Assembly: GCF_023973145.1 (NCBI RefSeq)
Contig: NZ_CP099546.1
Location: 620,001 to 684,000, forward strand
Source: Natronosalvus vescus
GTDB lineage: Archaea > Halobacteriota > Halobacteria > Halobacteriales > Natrialbaceae
Direction of reading: 5' to 3'
DNA: 64,000 nt
Shown piece by piece: positions 7,851 through 16,073 of this stretch. The position numbers and the translations under genes were made by a program. Numbering within the stretch: position 1 is the stretch's first letter; the number at the start of each line of letters is the position of its first letter. The notes beneath the pieces are model-generated. The model worked only from the letters and a program-made list of their open reading frames with translations. It was not told the DNA's origin and did no database searches.

Positions 7851-9710
7851 TCACTCCTCGTGGATCGTCTCGCCCCGGTTCAGTCGCGAGGCGATCCGGA
7901 ACGTCTGTTCGGCCTCCCGTCGCGTCGGGAAGTGCGCTGCCATGTACCGGGCCGTCGCGACGAACGGCATCCGTCGCGTCCGCTCGTCGACAGCGGGGCC
8001 GCTGGCGTCACCCTCGAGATCGCTCGCGCCGCCCTCGAGCAGATCGAACTGGCGGAAGGCGGCCTCGACGTTCTGGAGCGTGTGGAAGCCGGCGTCCTCA
8101 CGCAGGAGGCCGTGGCCGAGCGTTCGCTTCAGTTCCGTGGGGTCGCCGCCACAGTCGAAGAACTCGCTGACGAGCCGTCCCGCGTCGTTCACGCCGCCCT
8201 CGCGGTCGAAGGTGTCGAGCAGTTCCTCGAGGACGTCCTCCGGTTCCCGGCCCGTCTCGTTCTCGCCGGGGGCCGACACCGGCGCGGGCGGGGTGTTGAG
8301 GAACCGGTCGAGGTAGACGTTCAGGGCCGCGTCGAAGACGCCGCGGTAGAGGGCGACGGCGTCGGTGCGACGCGTGCTCTGGTGGACGGCGTTGGCGTAG
8401 GTGAACGTGTGGTGTACCGTGTTCCAGTCCGAGAACTCGTTGGCGACCCCGAACTGGGCGACTCGAGTGGTGGCCGCCCGCGTGACGGCCGCGGCCAGCT
8501 CTTCGGTCGTCGCCCCCGCCAGGATGGCGTCGGCGAGGGCGTCGACGATCGCCCCGGGGTCGTCGCCGAGCAGGATGTCCTGGAAGTCCGCCGGTGGCTC
8601 CCACCCGTCGCCCGCCTCCTGGGCCGCCTCCCCCTCGGCTGCCAGCGCCTCGAGGCCGCTCGTCTCTGTCACGTCGCCCCCGTAGACGTCCTCGAGCAAC
8701 GCGACGAGGTCGATCGGTTGCCGCCACGAGGAGCGCTCGTCGCTTCGGGCGGCGGTCACGAGGGGGTCGACGAGGGAGGCGAGGACGTCGGCGGCGAGAC
8801 TGGCGTCGTCGGCGGAACCGTCGTCCCAGGCCCAGTCGACGTGCTCGAGACTTTCGAACGCCGTGTTCGCGAAGTCGAGGACGTGGCCGGTCGACAGGTA
8901 TGGGTGGTCGGTCGCGCCGGTGAAGACGATTTCAGCGACCTCGCTCTCGGTGTGGCCGGCGGCGATCGCCGTCCGAAGACAGCGCTCGGCCCCGTCGGCG
9001 TCGCGAACCTCGACGCAGTCGCGGAACCAGCCTTTGAGCCGATCGAAGGCGACGTCGCTCGTCGAAAACGACGGCTGGTCGAAGTTCGGTGGCTCGCCCG
9101 CACAGTCGCTCGCGACGTGGCGAACGCCGGTGTAGAGCGCTCGCTTTCGATCCTCGGGTTCGAGGTCGTCGACCACGTTCGCCAAACAGCCCAGGATCGT
9201 CGCCCCCGACGACCAGCCCATCTCCCGGTAGCGGGTGGCGAACTCGAGGGTCGTCGCCATCGGCTCTCGGTAGTCGACGCCGGCGTCGAGCAAACCGATC
9301 GTGGATTTCCCGATCACCAGCCTGAGGTTCTCCTCGAGCCCCGTCTCCAGCCGGTCGGCCCAGTGTTCGGCGGGCGCTTTCTCGAGCGGCGGATTCGGAT
9401 CGACGTACACCGTGCCGTCTCGCACCTCGACGGGGTAGGTTCGGACGTCGTCGGCCCACGGATCGAACGTATCGCCACACGAGAGTTCGAACCGGGCGTG
9501 GTGCCAGTGACAGGTGAGGATGCCGTCGTCGACGCTCCCCTCCGCGAGCGGAAAGCCCATGTGCGGACAGCGGTTGTCGACGGCTCGAACCTCGCCATCG
9601 TGGTAGAAGAGGGCGATCGCCGTGCCGTTTTTCGTGATCAGTTCTCGTCCCTCCGCTTCGAGCGTCTCGAGGTCGACGGCCTCGAGGAAGCCCGTGGTCT
9701 CGGATGACAT
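7851..9710 (-). CDS. Rieske [2Fe-2S] domain fused to a large helical domain
   Basis: A 619-residue protein with an N-terminal Rieske domain (about 1-105). The cluster ligands are clear as CPH (48-50) and CHWH (67-70) inside CPHMGFPLAEG and LTCHWHHARFEL, the soluble ferredoxin/dioxygenase-like form. The remaining roughly 510 residues are alpha-helical with many His, Asp and Glu. They seem to contain an internal repeat: AIAAGHTESEVAEIV followed by ATDHPYLSTGHVLDFANTAF resembles AILAGATTEELAAAV followed by VHHTFTYANAVHQS. The helical part recalls questin-oxidase-like or AhpD-like helical enzymes, but I cannot name it. No signal peptide, so it is cytoplasmic. A TATA-like CCTTTAGG lies about 27 bases ahead of the ATG. 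Monocistronic; an oxidoreductase of unknown substrate. Confidence 0.85.
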   Translation of the reverse strand: MSSETTGFLEAVDLETLEAEGRELITKNGTAIALFYHDGEVRAVDNRCPHMGFPLAEGSVDDGILTCHWHHARFELSCGDTFDPWADDVRTYPVEVRDGTVYVDPNPPLEKAPAEHWADRLETGLEENLRLVIGKSTIGLLDAGVDYREPMATTLEFATRYREMGWSSGATILGCLANVVDDLEPEDRKRALYTGVRHVASDCAGEPPNFDQPSFSTSDVAFDRLKGWFRDCVEVRDADGAERCLRTAIAAGHTESEVAEIVFTGATDHPYLSTGHVLDFANTAFESLEHVDWAWDDGSADDASLAADVLASLVDPLVTAARSDERSSWRQPIDLVALLEDVYGGDVTETSGLEALAAEGEAAQEAGDGWEPPADFQDILLGDDPGAIVDALADAILAGATTEELAAAVTRAATTRVAQFGVANEFSDWNTVHHTFTYANAVHQSTRRTDAVALYRGVFDAALNVYLDRFLNTPPAPVSAPGENETGREPEDVLEELLDTFDREGGVNDAGRLVSEFFDCGGDPTELKRTLGHGLLREDAGFHTLQNVEAAFRQFDLLEGGASDLEGDASGPAVDERTRRMPFVATARYMAAHFPTRREAEQTFRIASRLNRGETIHEE

Positions 9711-9784
9711 ACGAGAAGGATGGACGAGGAGTCCTAAAGGCGTTCCCTGAAGCGCAGTTTTGTAACCGAGCTGATGTTAAGCCG

Positions 9785-11431
9785 TCATTCGCCGCGACCG
9801 TCGTAGACGACCTCCCCGTCGACCATCGTCAGCGCGACGTCGATCTCGTCGATTCGATTCGGCTGTTCCCACGGTGACTCTTCGAGTACCACTATATCGG
9901 CTCGCTTGCTGCGCTCGAGCGTCCCCAGTCGATTCTCGTCGAATCCGGCGTAGGCGGCCCCGCTGGTGTACGCCTTCAGCGCCGCCGTCACCGAGAGGCG
10001 CTGGGCCTCGACGGGCGCGTTCACCGCGTACTGGACGCCCGCCAGAGGATCGAGGGGCATACAGTCCGAGCCGAACGCGAGGGGGACGCCCGCCTCGAGC
10101 ACCGAGCGGAACCGATCCAGTTGCCGTCGACGCGCCGTTCCGAGACGCTGGTCGTACATCCCGCCTTCCTGTGCCCACTGGAGGAAGTTCGGCTGCATCG
10201 AGGCCACGATGCCGGGGTCGGCCATCCGCTCGAGGTGGTCGTCGCTCGCGAACTCGAGGTGTTCGACCCGGTGGCGGGCCGACGCGACGTTCGGCGTGGC
10301 CTCGAAGGCAGAGATCGTCTCCTCGATGGCCTCGTCGCCGATGGCGTGAACGGTCAGCTGGTAGTCGCCGTCGTGGGTCGCATGCGTTGCGATCTCGGCC
10401 AACTTGTCGGGGTCGACGACCCACTGGCCGCGTCCGTCGCCGCCGCCCTCGTTCCCGTTGGCGTCGCCGCTGCCGTCGCCATGGACTTCACCGTCGCCGT
10501 CGCGTCCCTCCGGCAGGTCGTCGTACGGCTCGAACACTTTCGCCGTCCGGCTGCCGAACGTCCCGTCGGTAAAGGTCTTGATCGCTCCCGTCTGCACGAA
10601 CCCGGAGCCGCCGTTGGTCACCAGTCCCGTCTCGAGCGCGCTCTCGAGGTGGTCGCTCCAGTAGTCGATTCGCACCCGGCAGGTGAGGTCACCCGCCCGC
10701 TCGAGGTCGCGGTACACCCGCGGGGCGTGGGAGTGGCGGACTTTGTCGTGGACACCGGTCACGCCCAGCGCGTTGGCGTGGTCGATCGCCGCGGTCACGA
10801 GATCTCTGGTCTCCTCGTAGTCGGCCTCGATGGCGTCCCAGACGGCTTCCGTGGCTTCCTCGACGACGACGCCCGTCGGGTCGCCGCCCTCGGTTTCGAC
10901 GTCGTAGTCGGGCATCGCGTCGGCGAGTCGCTCGAGGGCGACGCTGTTGAGCGAGGCGTTGTGCATGTCGACGCGCATCGCCACGACGGGCCGGGTTTCG
11001 CTCACGGCATCGAGGTCGCTAGCACGGGGGTATCGGTTCTCGGGCCACTCGCTCTCGTCGTAGCCGAAGCCGAGGATCCACTCGCGGTCGTCCTCGGCCT
11101 GGTTGCTGAGGGCGTCGATGGCTTCGTCGAGCGTGTCCGCACTCGACAGATCGGCGTGCACCAGGTACTGTCCGAGGTGTTCCATGTGGGTGTGGGCGTC
11201 GATGAACCCCGGGAGGACGACGCGGCCACCGCAGTCGATGACCTCGGTCTCGACGCCGTCGAGGAACTCGACTTCGTACTCCCGGTTGACGCGAACGATC
11301 TCGCCATCGCGAATCGCCAGCGCCTCCGCGGGTTCCGGCTCGGGTTCGTCTGGGTCGCCGCCGCTGGAGGGATCGCCTGTGAGAGGGTACACCGCCGCGT
11401 TTATCAGCACCGTATCGGCCGCTCTGGTCAT
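9785..11431 (-). CDS. amidohydrolase, YtcJ-like (amidohydrolase 3 family)
   Basis: A 548-residue metal-dependent hydrolase. The beta-sandwich start (TVLINAAVYPLTG) leads into the barrel with the first metal motif (GFIDAHTHMEHLG). Later come HAIGDEA, RVEHLEF and FGSDCMPLDPL, which supply further His and Asp ligands. The C-terminus (RADIVVLEESPWE) closes the sandwich. The frame is open upstream, but ATG 11431 is the sensible start. An Asp/Gly/Asn-rich insert of about 25 residues interrupts the barrel after YDDLPEGRD (bases about 10425-10510). The substrate of this family is rarely known; deacetylase or amidase activity is possible. It is divergent from the ABC ATPase gene. Confidence 0.9.
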   Translation of the reverse strand: MTRAADTVLINAAVYPLTGDPSSGGDPDEPEPEPAEALAIRDGEIVRVNREYEVEFLDGVETEVIDCGGRVVLPGFIDAHTHMEHLGQYLVHADLSSADTLDEAIDALSNQAEDDREWILGFGYDESEWPENRYPRASDLDAVSETRPVVAMRVDMHNASLNSVALERLADAMPDYDVETEGGDPTGVVVEEATEAVWDAIEADYEETRDLVTAAIDHANALGVTGVHDKVRHSHAPRVYRDLERAGDLTCRVRIDYWSDHLESALETGLVTNGGSGFVQTGAIKTFTDGTFGSRTAKVFEPYDDLPEGRDGDGEVHGDGSGDANGNEGGGDGRGQWVVDPDKLAEIATHATHDGDYQLTVHAIGDEAIEETISAFEATPNVASARHRVEHLEFASDDHLERMADPGIVASMQPNFLQWAQEGGMYDQRLGTARRRQLDRFRSVLEAGVPLAFGSDCMPLDPLAGVQYAVNAPVEAQRLSVTAALKAYTSGAAYAGFDENRLGTLERSKRADIVVLEESPWEQPNRIDEIDVALTMVDGEVVYDGRGE

Positions 11432-11571
11432 GTTCGAGGACGGGCGCGGAGAGGTCAAAACGATTGGGAAAGCGGGTGGCGCTGTTCTCGCTCGCTGCTC
11501 GAGCCATCGCTCACGGTCAGCACCCGACCAGCAGTCGACGCGGACGCACAAGGAAATCTAGCCAAACCAAC

Positions 11572-11580
11572 ACCATTTAA
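11572..11580 (+). promoter_or_regulatory. TATA-like box of ABC ATPase gene
   Basis: ACCATTTAA lies about 27 bases before the ATG at 11605, consistent with a leaderless transcript. Confidence 0.5.
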
Positions 11581-11604
11581 CCCACGCGGCACCAACGCGA
11601 ACCC

Positions 11605-12390
11605 ATGTCCCCAGCTTCGTCCCTCGCGATCGAGACCGACGGCCTCACCAAACGCTACGGCGAGGAGGAGGCCGTCGCCGACCTCGACCTCGAGATCCCA
11701 ACGGGTGCCGTCTACGGCTTTCTCGGCCCGAACGGGGCCGGAAAGACGACGACGATGCGGATGCTGACGACGCTCACCCGGCCCACCTCGGGGACGGCAC
11801 GGGTCGCCGGTCACGACGTGACCGACCGGGACGCCGTGACGCCCCACATCGGCTACCTTCCCGAGGAGCCACCCATCTACGACGAACTCACCGGTCGCGA
11901 ACAGCTCGAGTACGTCGCAGGGCTGCGTGACCTGCCAGCGGAAGCGGCGAGCGAACGCATCGAGTCGCTGCTCGAACGCTTCGACCTCCTCGAGGACGCC
12001 GATAAGCGTATCGACGCCTACTCGAAGGGAATGCGCCAGAAGGTCGGCGTGATCCAGGCCGTCCTCCACGAGCCGGCGGTCGCCTTCCTCGACGAGCCGA
12101 CCAGCGGCCTCGATCCTCGCGCCGCGCGGACGATGCGCGAGACCATCGCCGACCTGGCCGACCAGGAGATGACCATCTTCCTCTCGACGCACATCCTCTC
12201 GGTCGTCGACGACCTTGCCGACACCATCGGCGTCCTCCACGACGGTCAACTCGTCGCCGAGGGCGACCCCGAGGCGTTGAAGTCCCGCGCGGAAACCGGC
12301 GAGAGCCGGAGCCTCGAGGATGCGTTCCTCGAGATCACGCAGGACGCCCCCCGTCCTCGAGGGGAGGCGGTTTCGGCCGATCAGTCCTGA
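11605..12390 (+). CDS. ABC transporter ATP-binding protein (ABC-2/exporter type)
   Basis: A 261-residue ATPase of the CcmA/NatA/drug-exporter group. Walker A is GPNGAGKTTT (about 42-51), the Q-loop segment is IGYLPEEPPIYDELTG, the signature is YSKGMRQKVG, Walker B is VAFLDEPTSGLDP, and the switch region is LSTHILSVVDDL. The C-terminal segment (LEDAFLEITQ) is typical of ABC-2 ATPases. Such ATPases normally sit next to their permease on the same strand. Here the only candidate membrane partner is the 555-residue protein on the opposite strand, whose 3' end is 50 bases away. The transported substrate cannot be inferred. Confidence 0.92.
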   Translation: MSPASSLAIETDGLTKRYGEEEAVADLDLEIPTGAVYGFLGPNGAGKTTTMRMLTTLTRPTSGTARVAGHDVTDRDAVTPHIGYLPEEPPIYDELTGREQLEYVAGLRDLPAEAASERIESLLERFDLLEDADKRIDAYSKGMRQKVGVIQAVLHEPAVAFLDEPTSGLDPRAARTMRETIADLADQEMTIFLSTHILSVVDDLADTIGVLHDGQLVAEGDPEALKSRAETGESRSLEDAFLEITQDAPRPRGEAVSADQS

Positions 12391-12440
12391 CCATTCTTCG
12401 GCCATCCGGGCCGGCGTGTCCGTAACTACACCGATTTCTA

Positions 12441-14108
12441 TCAGTCGACGTAGCCCTCGAACCGCCTGATCGCGTAGCGATAGGAGAGCGCCGGCGCGGC
12501 CAGGCCGAGCGGCAGGGCGACCCACGCGGCTCCGGCGATGACCGACGCGGGAATCGTCGCTTCGAGAACTGGTGCCAGCCCGACGAGTGCCGACAGCATC
12601 GCGGCGATCAGGTCGGCGGCATCGGCGTAGATGACGGCGGCGGCACCGACCGGGACGGTGAGTCCCAGCGTGTACACCAGGAACGCCGTCTTGCTCGGCA
12701 TCACCGCCTCCCGCTTGCTCGAGAGGCGAACGCTGCCGAATCGGGGAAACAGCGAGCCGACGCCGATCGCGAGCGCTGGGGAGACGAGGACGCCGACGAC
12801 GGTGCCGACGACCAGGAGACCGGTCTGAGCGAGCGTAAGCGGGCTCACGAGTCCGACGCCGAGGCTCACGACGACGGCGACCGGGAGCGCGACGAGCGTG
12901 CTCGCGACCACCTGACCGGTGACCGCCGCCCGTCCCGATATCGTCGACGTGAGGACGACGGGTCGGGCCCGGCCGAGGTCGCCGAGCGGGTTGAGCGTGA
13001 AGAGCGCGCCGGCACCCCAGACGACGTACAGACTGACCAGGACTGCCAGATGGGACGGGATCGTCCCCGTTCGGGCGATCTCATCGACGAAGAAGGCCGC
13101 CATGAACAGCGGATAGGCGACGTACAGCAGCCGGATCGGTGCCCGCTTCGTTCGTCGGATCGCGGTGATCGCCACCGTTCGAACCGGCTGGCTCAGCCCC
13201 GGCTCGAGCAGGCTCGAGAGCCGACTCGAGGACGGTCGATGCGTGGACGTCGTCTCGGAGTCGTTCCGGTAGGGATCGGCGTACCAGTGGACGGCTCCAA
13301 TTCGGGTCGCCGCGGTGACAGCGAGGCCGGCGAGGGCGACGGAACCGATCAGCGAGACGGCGAGGTGTGATGTGGAGGGAGAGACGTTCGGCAGGCCGAC
13401 GAGCAGCAGGTGGCCGGGCCAGCCCAGCGGACTCTCGCCGAACAGGTCGAAGAGAACGATAGTGACGCGGTCGAACCATCCCATCGCGATGGTGCCGAAG
13501 TACGCGACGCCGACGAGAACCAGCAGCGGCGTGCGGAAGCGAGCGATCGGCTCGTAGACGGTGATCAGGTGACGGATGCCGAGGCCGACGGCGAACCCGA
13601 CCGGGAACGTCGTGGCGAGCAGGACGAGGACGACCACCGGGCCGACGACGGCGGGCCAGACGGTGCCGGCTCCGTAGGCGAACGCGCTCGAGAGGACGAC
13701 CGATATCGGGAGCAACCAGATCCCGAACACGAGGAGTTCGGTACAGATCAGCCCCACGACCGTATTTCGGAGCGGCGTCGACACCAGGATGCTCGAGGGG
13801 TGATCCAGGTCGCCGACGGCGGTGACTGTCCGAATCGTCGCCAGGGTAGCCAGTCCGAGCCAGAGGAGAGCGACGCCACCGGTCGCGATCTCGGTCACGG
13901 TGATGACGCCGAACGCCTCGACGGTACCGTCGGCGACGGCTTCGCCCGCGACCGGGAGGAGCAACGCGCCGAAGACGAGCACTGGTCCGAGTCCGAACAG
14001 GACGGCGAGCGCCAGAAACAGGAGTTTGGTTCGATCGCCGACGGAGACGCGTGCCTTTCGCCGGAACTCCGTCGTCGCGATGGTGGCGGGGACGAACGCC
14101 ACGGTCAC
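12441..14108 (-). CDS. ABC-2-like integral membrane protein
   Basis: A 555-residue protein starting with GTG at 14108. A short cytoplasmic N-terminus (IATTEFRRKARVSVGDRTKL) is followed by about twelve hydrophobic helices in two halves. They are separated by a polar loop near 270-310 (NDSETTSTHRPSSSRLSSLLEPG). The second half starts again with an RxxKRAP-type cytoplasmic stretch. This duplicated layout resembles haloarchaeal ABC-2 export permeases, but no sequence motif proves it. It converges with the ABC ATPase gene, the likely partner. If correct, the pair would form an exporter. Alternative: an unrelated polytopic membrane protein. Confidence 0.7.
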   Translation of the reverse strand: MTVAFVPATIATTEFRRKARVSVGDRTKLLFLALAVLFGLGPVLVFGALLLPVAGEAVADGTVEAFGVITVTEIATGGVALLWLGLATLATIRTVTAVGDLDHPSSILVSTPLRNTVVGLICTELLVFGIWLLPISVVLSSAFAYGAGTVWPAVVGPVVVLVLLATTFPVGFAVGLGIRHLITVYEPIARFRTPLLVLVGVAYFGTIAMGWFDRVTIVLFDLFGESPLGWPGHLLLVGLPNVSPSTSHLAVSLIGSVALAGLAVTAATRIGAVHWYADPYRNDSETTSTHRPSSSRLSSLLEPGLSQPVRTVAITAIRRTKRAPIRLLYVAYPLFMAAFFVDEIARTGTIPSHLAVLVSLYVVWGAGALFTLNPLGDLGRARPVVLTSTISGRAAVTGQVVASTLVALPVAVVVSLGVGLVSPLTLAQTGLLVVGTVVGVLVSPALAIGVGSLFPRFGSVRLSSKREAVMPSKTAFLVYTLGLTVPVGAAAVIYADAADLIAAMLSALVGLAPVLEATIPASVIAGAAWVALPLGLAAPALSYRYAIRRFEGYVD

Positions 14109-14315
14109 ACCTCGTTTGAGCCGGCAGAAGGAGGCGCTATTAGATCGTTCATGGGTTGGCCTGCGACCCCAGTGCTCCTAAATCGTTCGGTTGTTTGTCA
14201 CCTTTGGTGGTGATTCTGTGGGAGTAGGGCGTTCGAATCGAATGACGGTGGGAGGGGCAGTTGAAAACAGTCAGGGGCCGCTCCCGAGGCCCTGACCGAG
14301 GTCGCCGTCTAACCG

Positions 14316-15251
14316 CTACTCGAGGTTACCCTCAATTTCCGCACGAAGCGTCGCCATGTCGACGACGCGTTCGGCGTGGGCGTTGTGCTGGTGGATCGAC
14401 TCGTCGTTGGACTGGGACATTCGGATCACGGCGTCGTCGGGGAGGTCGGGGAACTGCTCGAGGACGCCCTCGGCCATCGCCCGAACGCAGTCCTCGACGA
14501 ACTTCGCGTCGCTGTGGGCCTCGAAGGTCATGTGATCCTCGTCGGGTCGCTTCGCGAGGTTGTAGATGTGGGCGCTCATCGAATCGCGGGCGACGTCGAT
14601 GACGTCGTTCAGGTCGACGTCGGGCGCACCGTCCGATTCGATCGTCAGCGTGGCATGGCCGCGCTGGGAGTGACCCGGTTGCGGAATCTCGTCCAAGAAC
14701 TCGGTGATCTTCTCCTCGGGCACCTCGAGATCCTCGAGTTTCTGTTTCGCCCGGGCGACAGACATCCCCTGCGAGCAGGGACAGACGGTCATGCCGACGA
14801 CATGGGCGCCGATCTCCTCGCGGGTACCCTCCTCGGTCGCCGTCGCGGAGGCGATGATGTCGACGGTATGCTGGGTCTCCCTGTCGCTGGCGGGGGTTTG
14901 CTCGCGGCGGATAAACTCCGCTTCCATCGATACCTCCGCTCTGGAGGTGTAGTCGTGTTTCTCGAGCAGGCGTTCGGCGGCGTCGCCACAGACGTCCTCC
15001 GCGCGGAGGGCTTCCTCGCGGGTGGCTTCCTCGAGCGTCTCGTCGATGACCTCCATGTTGCGGCTCATGTCCGCGCCCTTGCGCCAGGCGGGGAGGTCGA
15101 CGAACACCTCGAACTCGGCGGTGAACACGAGCGGGCGTTTGTTCTCTCGAGCGATCTTGACGAGCTTTTCGACGCCGGTGACGCCGACCTGGCTCAGTCC
15201 GACGGTGACGTCGGGGGCCGTCGCCTGCACGTCCGGAAGCTGGTGACTCAT
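14316..15251 (-). CDS. mptA: GTP cyclohydrolase MptA (type IB)
   Basis: A 311-residue metal-dependent GTP cyclohydrolase. It makes the dihydroneopterin (cyclic phosphate) precursor used for pterin/folate and, in haloarchaea, for the 7-deazaguanine of archaeosine tRNA. Diagnostic segments are [20 protein letters not shown] at the N-terminus, [20 protein letters not shown], and [15 protein letters not shown]. The last holds the conserved Cys involved in metal binding, with later His in SQRGHATLT and [11 protein letters not shown]. The length fits the family. It stands alone, 207 bases from the nearest gene on its 3' side. No signal peptide; cytoplasmic. Confidence 0.96.
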   Translation of the reverse strand: MSHQLPDVQATAPDVTVGLSQVGVTGVEKLVKIARENKRPLVFTAEFEVFVDLPAWRKGADMSRNMEVIDETLEEATREEALRAEDVCGDAAERLLEKHDYTSRAEVSMEAEFIRREQTPASDRETQHTVDIIASATATEEGTREEIGAHVVGMTVCPCSQGMSVARAKQKLEDLEVPEEKITEFLDEIPQPGHSQRGHATLTIESDGAPDVDLNDVIDVARDSMSAHIYNLAKRPDEDHMTFEAHSDAKFVEDCVRAMAEGVLEQFPDLPDDAVIRMSQSNDESIHQHNAHAERVVDMATLRAEIEGNLE

Positions 15252-15452
15252 TGCCGATACTCGGGCCAGAACGTGATTAGGCCTTTCGGAAGGGGTGAGC
15301 CGCTCGAGGGTCTGGTCTCCTGTGGTCGAACCAGTGCTCGGGAGTCATTGATGTGGTGTGTTATCATCCATCGTCCATTTAAGTCATTCTCGTCACAAGG
15401 AGTAGCTATGAAGGGCATTTTGGCAGTGGTCGTACGTACGAAGAAGCCCCTG

Positions 15453-15848
15453 CTATCCAGCGTGAACCCATATCGGCTGCTCTCGCCCTGGATTGAAGTA
15501 GATGTTCGCTTTGAGAGCTGATTGCTCCGACCCATCGTACTCTACCGGCCACGGGAACTCGCGTTCGTATTCGTCACTCACCGTAATGTGGAGGGTTGCA
15601 GGAATCCCGTCGAACGGTATCCGTTCGTCGGCTGTAGACGCATCTAGCTCGACGGTCATATTCTCGAACGCCTCCGCTGGACGTCGCCCTATTCTAATGA
15701 TGAACGTGTGATCCTCGTCAGAATAATTGTAGACGCCAATCGAATACTGTCTCTGCTCGTCGTCAGCGATGAAATCTATCGCAGAACAACCTGCGAGCGG
15801 AATCGTCAAGCCTGCCCCAATACCTGTCAGCACTGATCGACGTCTCAT
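15453..15848 (-). CDS. Tat-exported lipoprotein, unknown function
   Basis: A 131-residue protein with a clear Tat lipoprotein signal: MRRRSVLTGIGAGL, then the lipobox IPLAGC with Cys21. The mature part (about 110 residues) looks like a small beta-sandwich (YSIGVYNYSDEDHTFIIRIG, ATLHITVSDEYER), as in many haloarchaeal surface lipoproteins. No catalytic motif is visible. It is alone, flanked by mptA downstream and the AAA ATPase gene divergently upstream. An AT-rich promoter region lies about 45 bases ahead of the ATG. Confidence 0.8.
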   Translation of the reverse strand: MRRRSVLTGIGAGLTIPLAGCSAIDFIADDEQRQYSIGVYNYSDEDHTFIIRIGRRPAEAFENMTVELDASTADERIPFDGIPATLHITVSDEYEREFPWPVEYDGSEQSALKANIYFNPGREQPIWVHAG

Positions 15849-15888
15849 GTCTCTTGGTTGCTCTCCTCTCGTAAAATAGTCACTAAGT

Positions 15889-15900
15889 TAATTTAAATTA
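15889..15900 (-). promoter_or_regulatory. AT-rich promoter element of the lipoprotein gene
   Basis: The minus strand reads AATTTAAATTAA about 45 bases ahead of the ATG at 15848. It is the only strongly AT-rich run in this intergenic region and includes a palindromic AATTTAAATT. A TATA role with a leader of about 20 bases is inferred. Confidence 0.45.
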
Positions 15901-16073
15901 TCGTTCCCAGGTAGAGATGGGGTACAGGTTGAGACCCGCATCGACAACGGACAAGGAGTGATTGACTACAACGGCCACAGTCGAATCCTCGAGAATCGAT
16001 ACGGTGTGGCGCGTAGACGAGCGGCGACGCCGTGACGACGGGGTTAAGGGTGTGTGGTGAGTAGTCTCGGCGA

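Noticed and set aside
7860-9707. Long open frame antisense to the Rieske gene (about 615 codons)
   Set aside because: GC-rich third positions make antisense frames open by chance. It has no domain or motif, while the minus-strand frame has clear Rieske ligands.
14225-14260. Possible tRNA T-arm (GTTCGAATC)
   Set aside because: The flanking bases do not pair as a T stem, and no acceptor, D or anticodon stems can be drawn around it.
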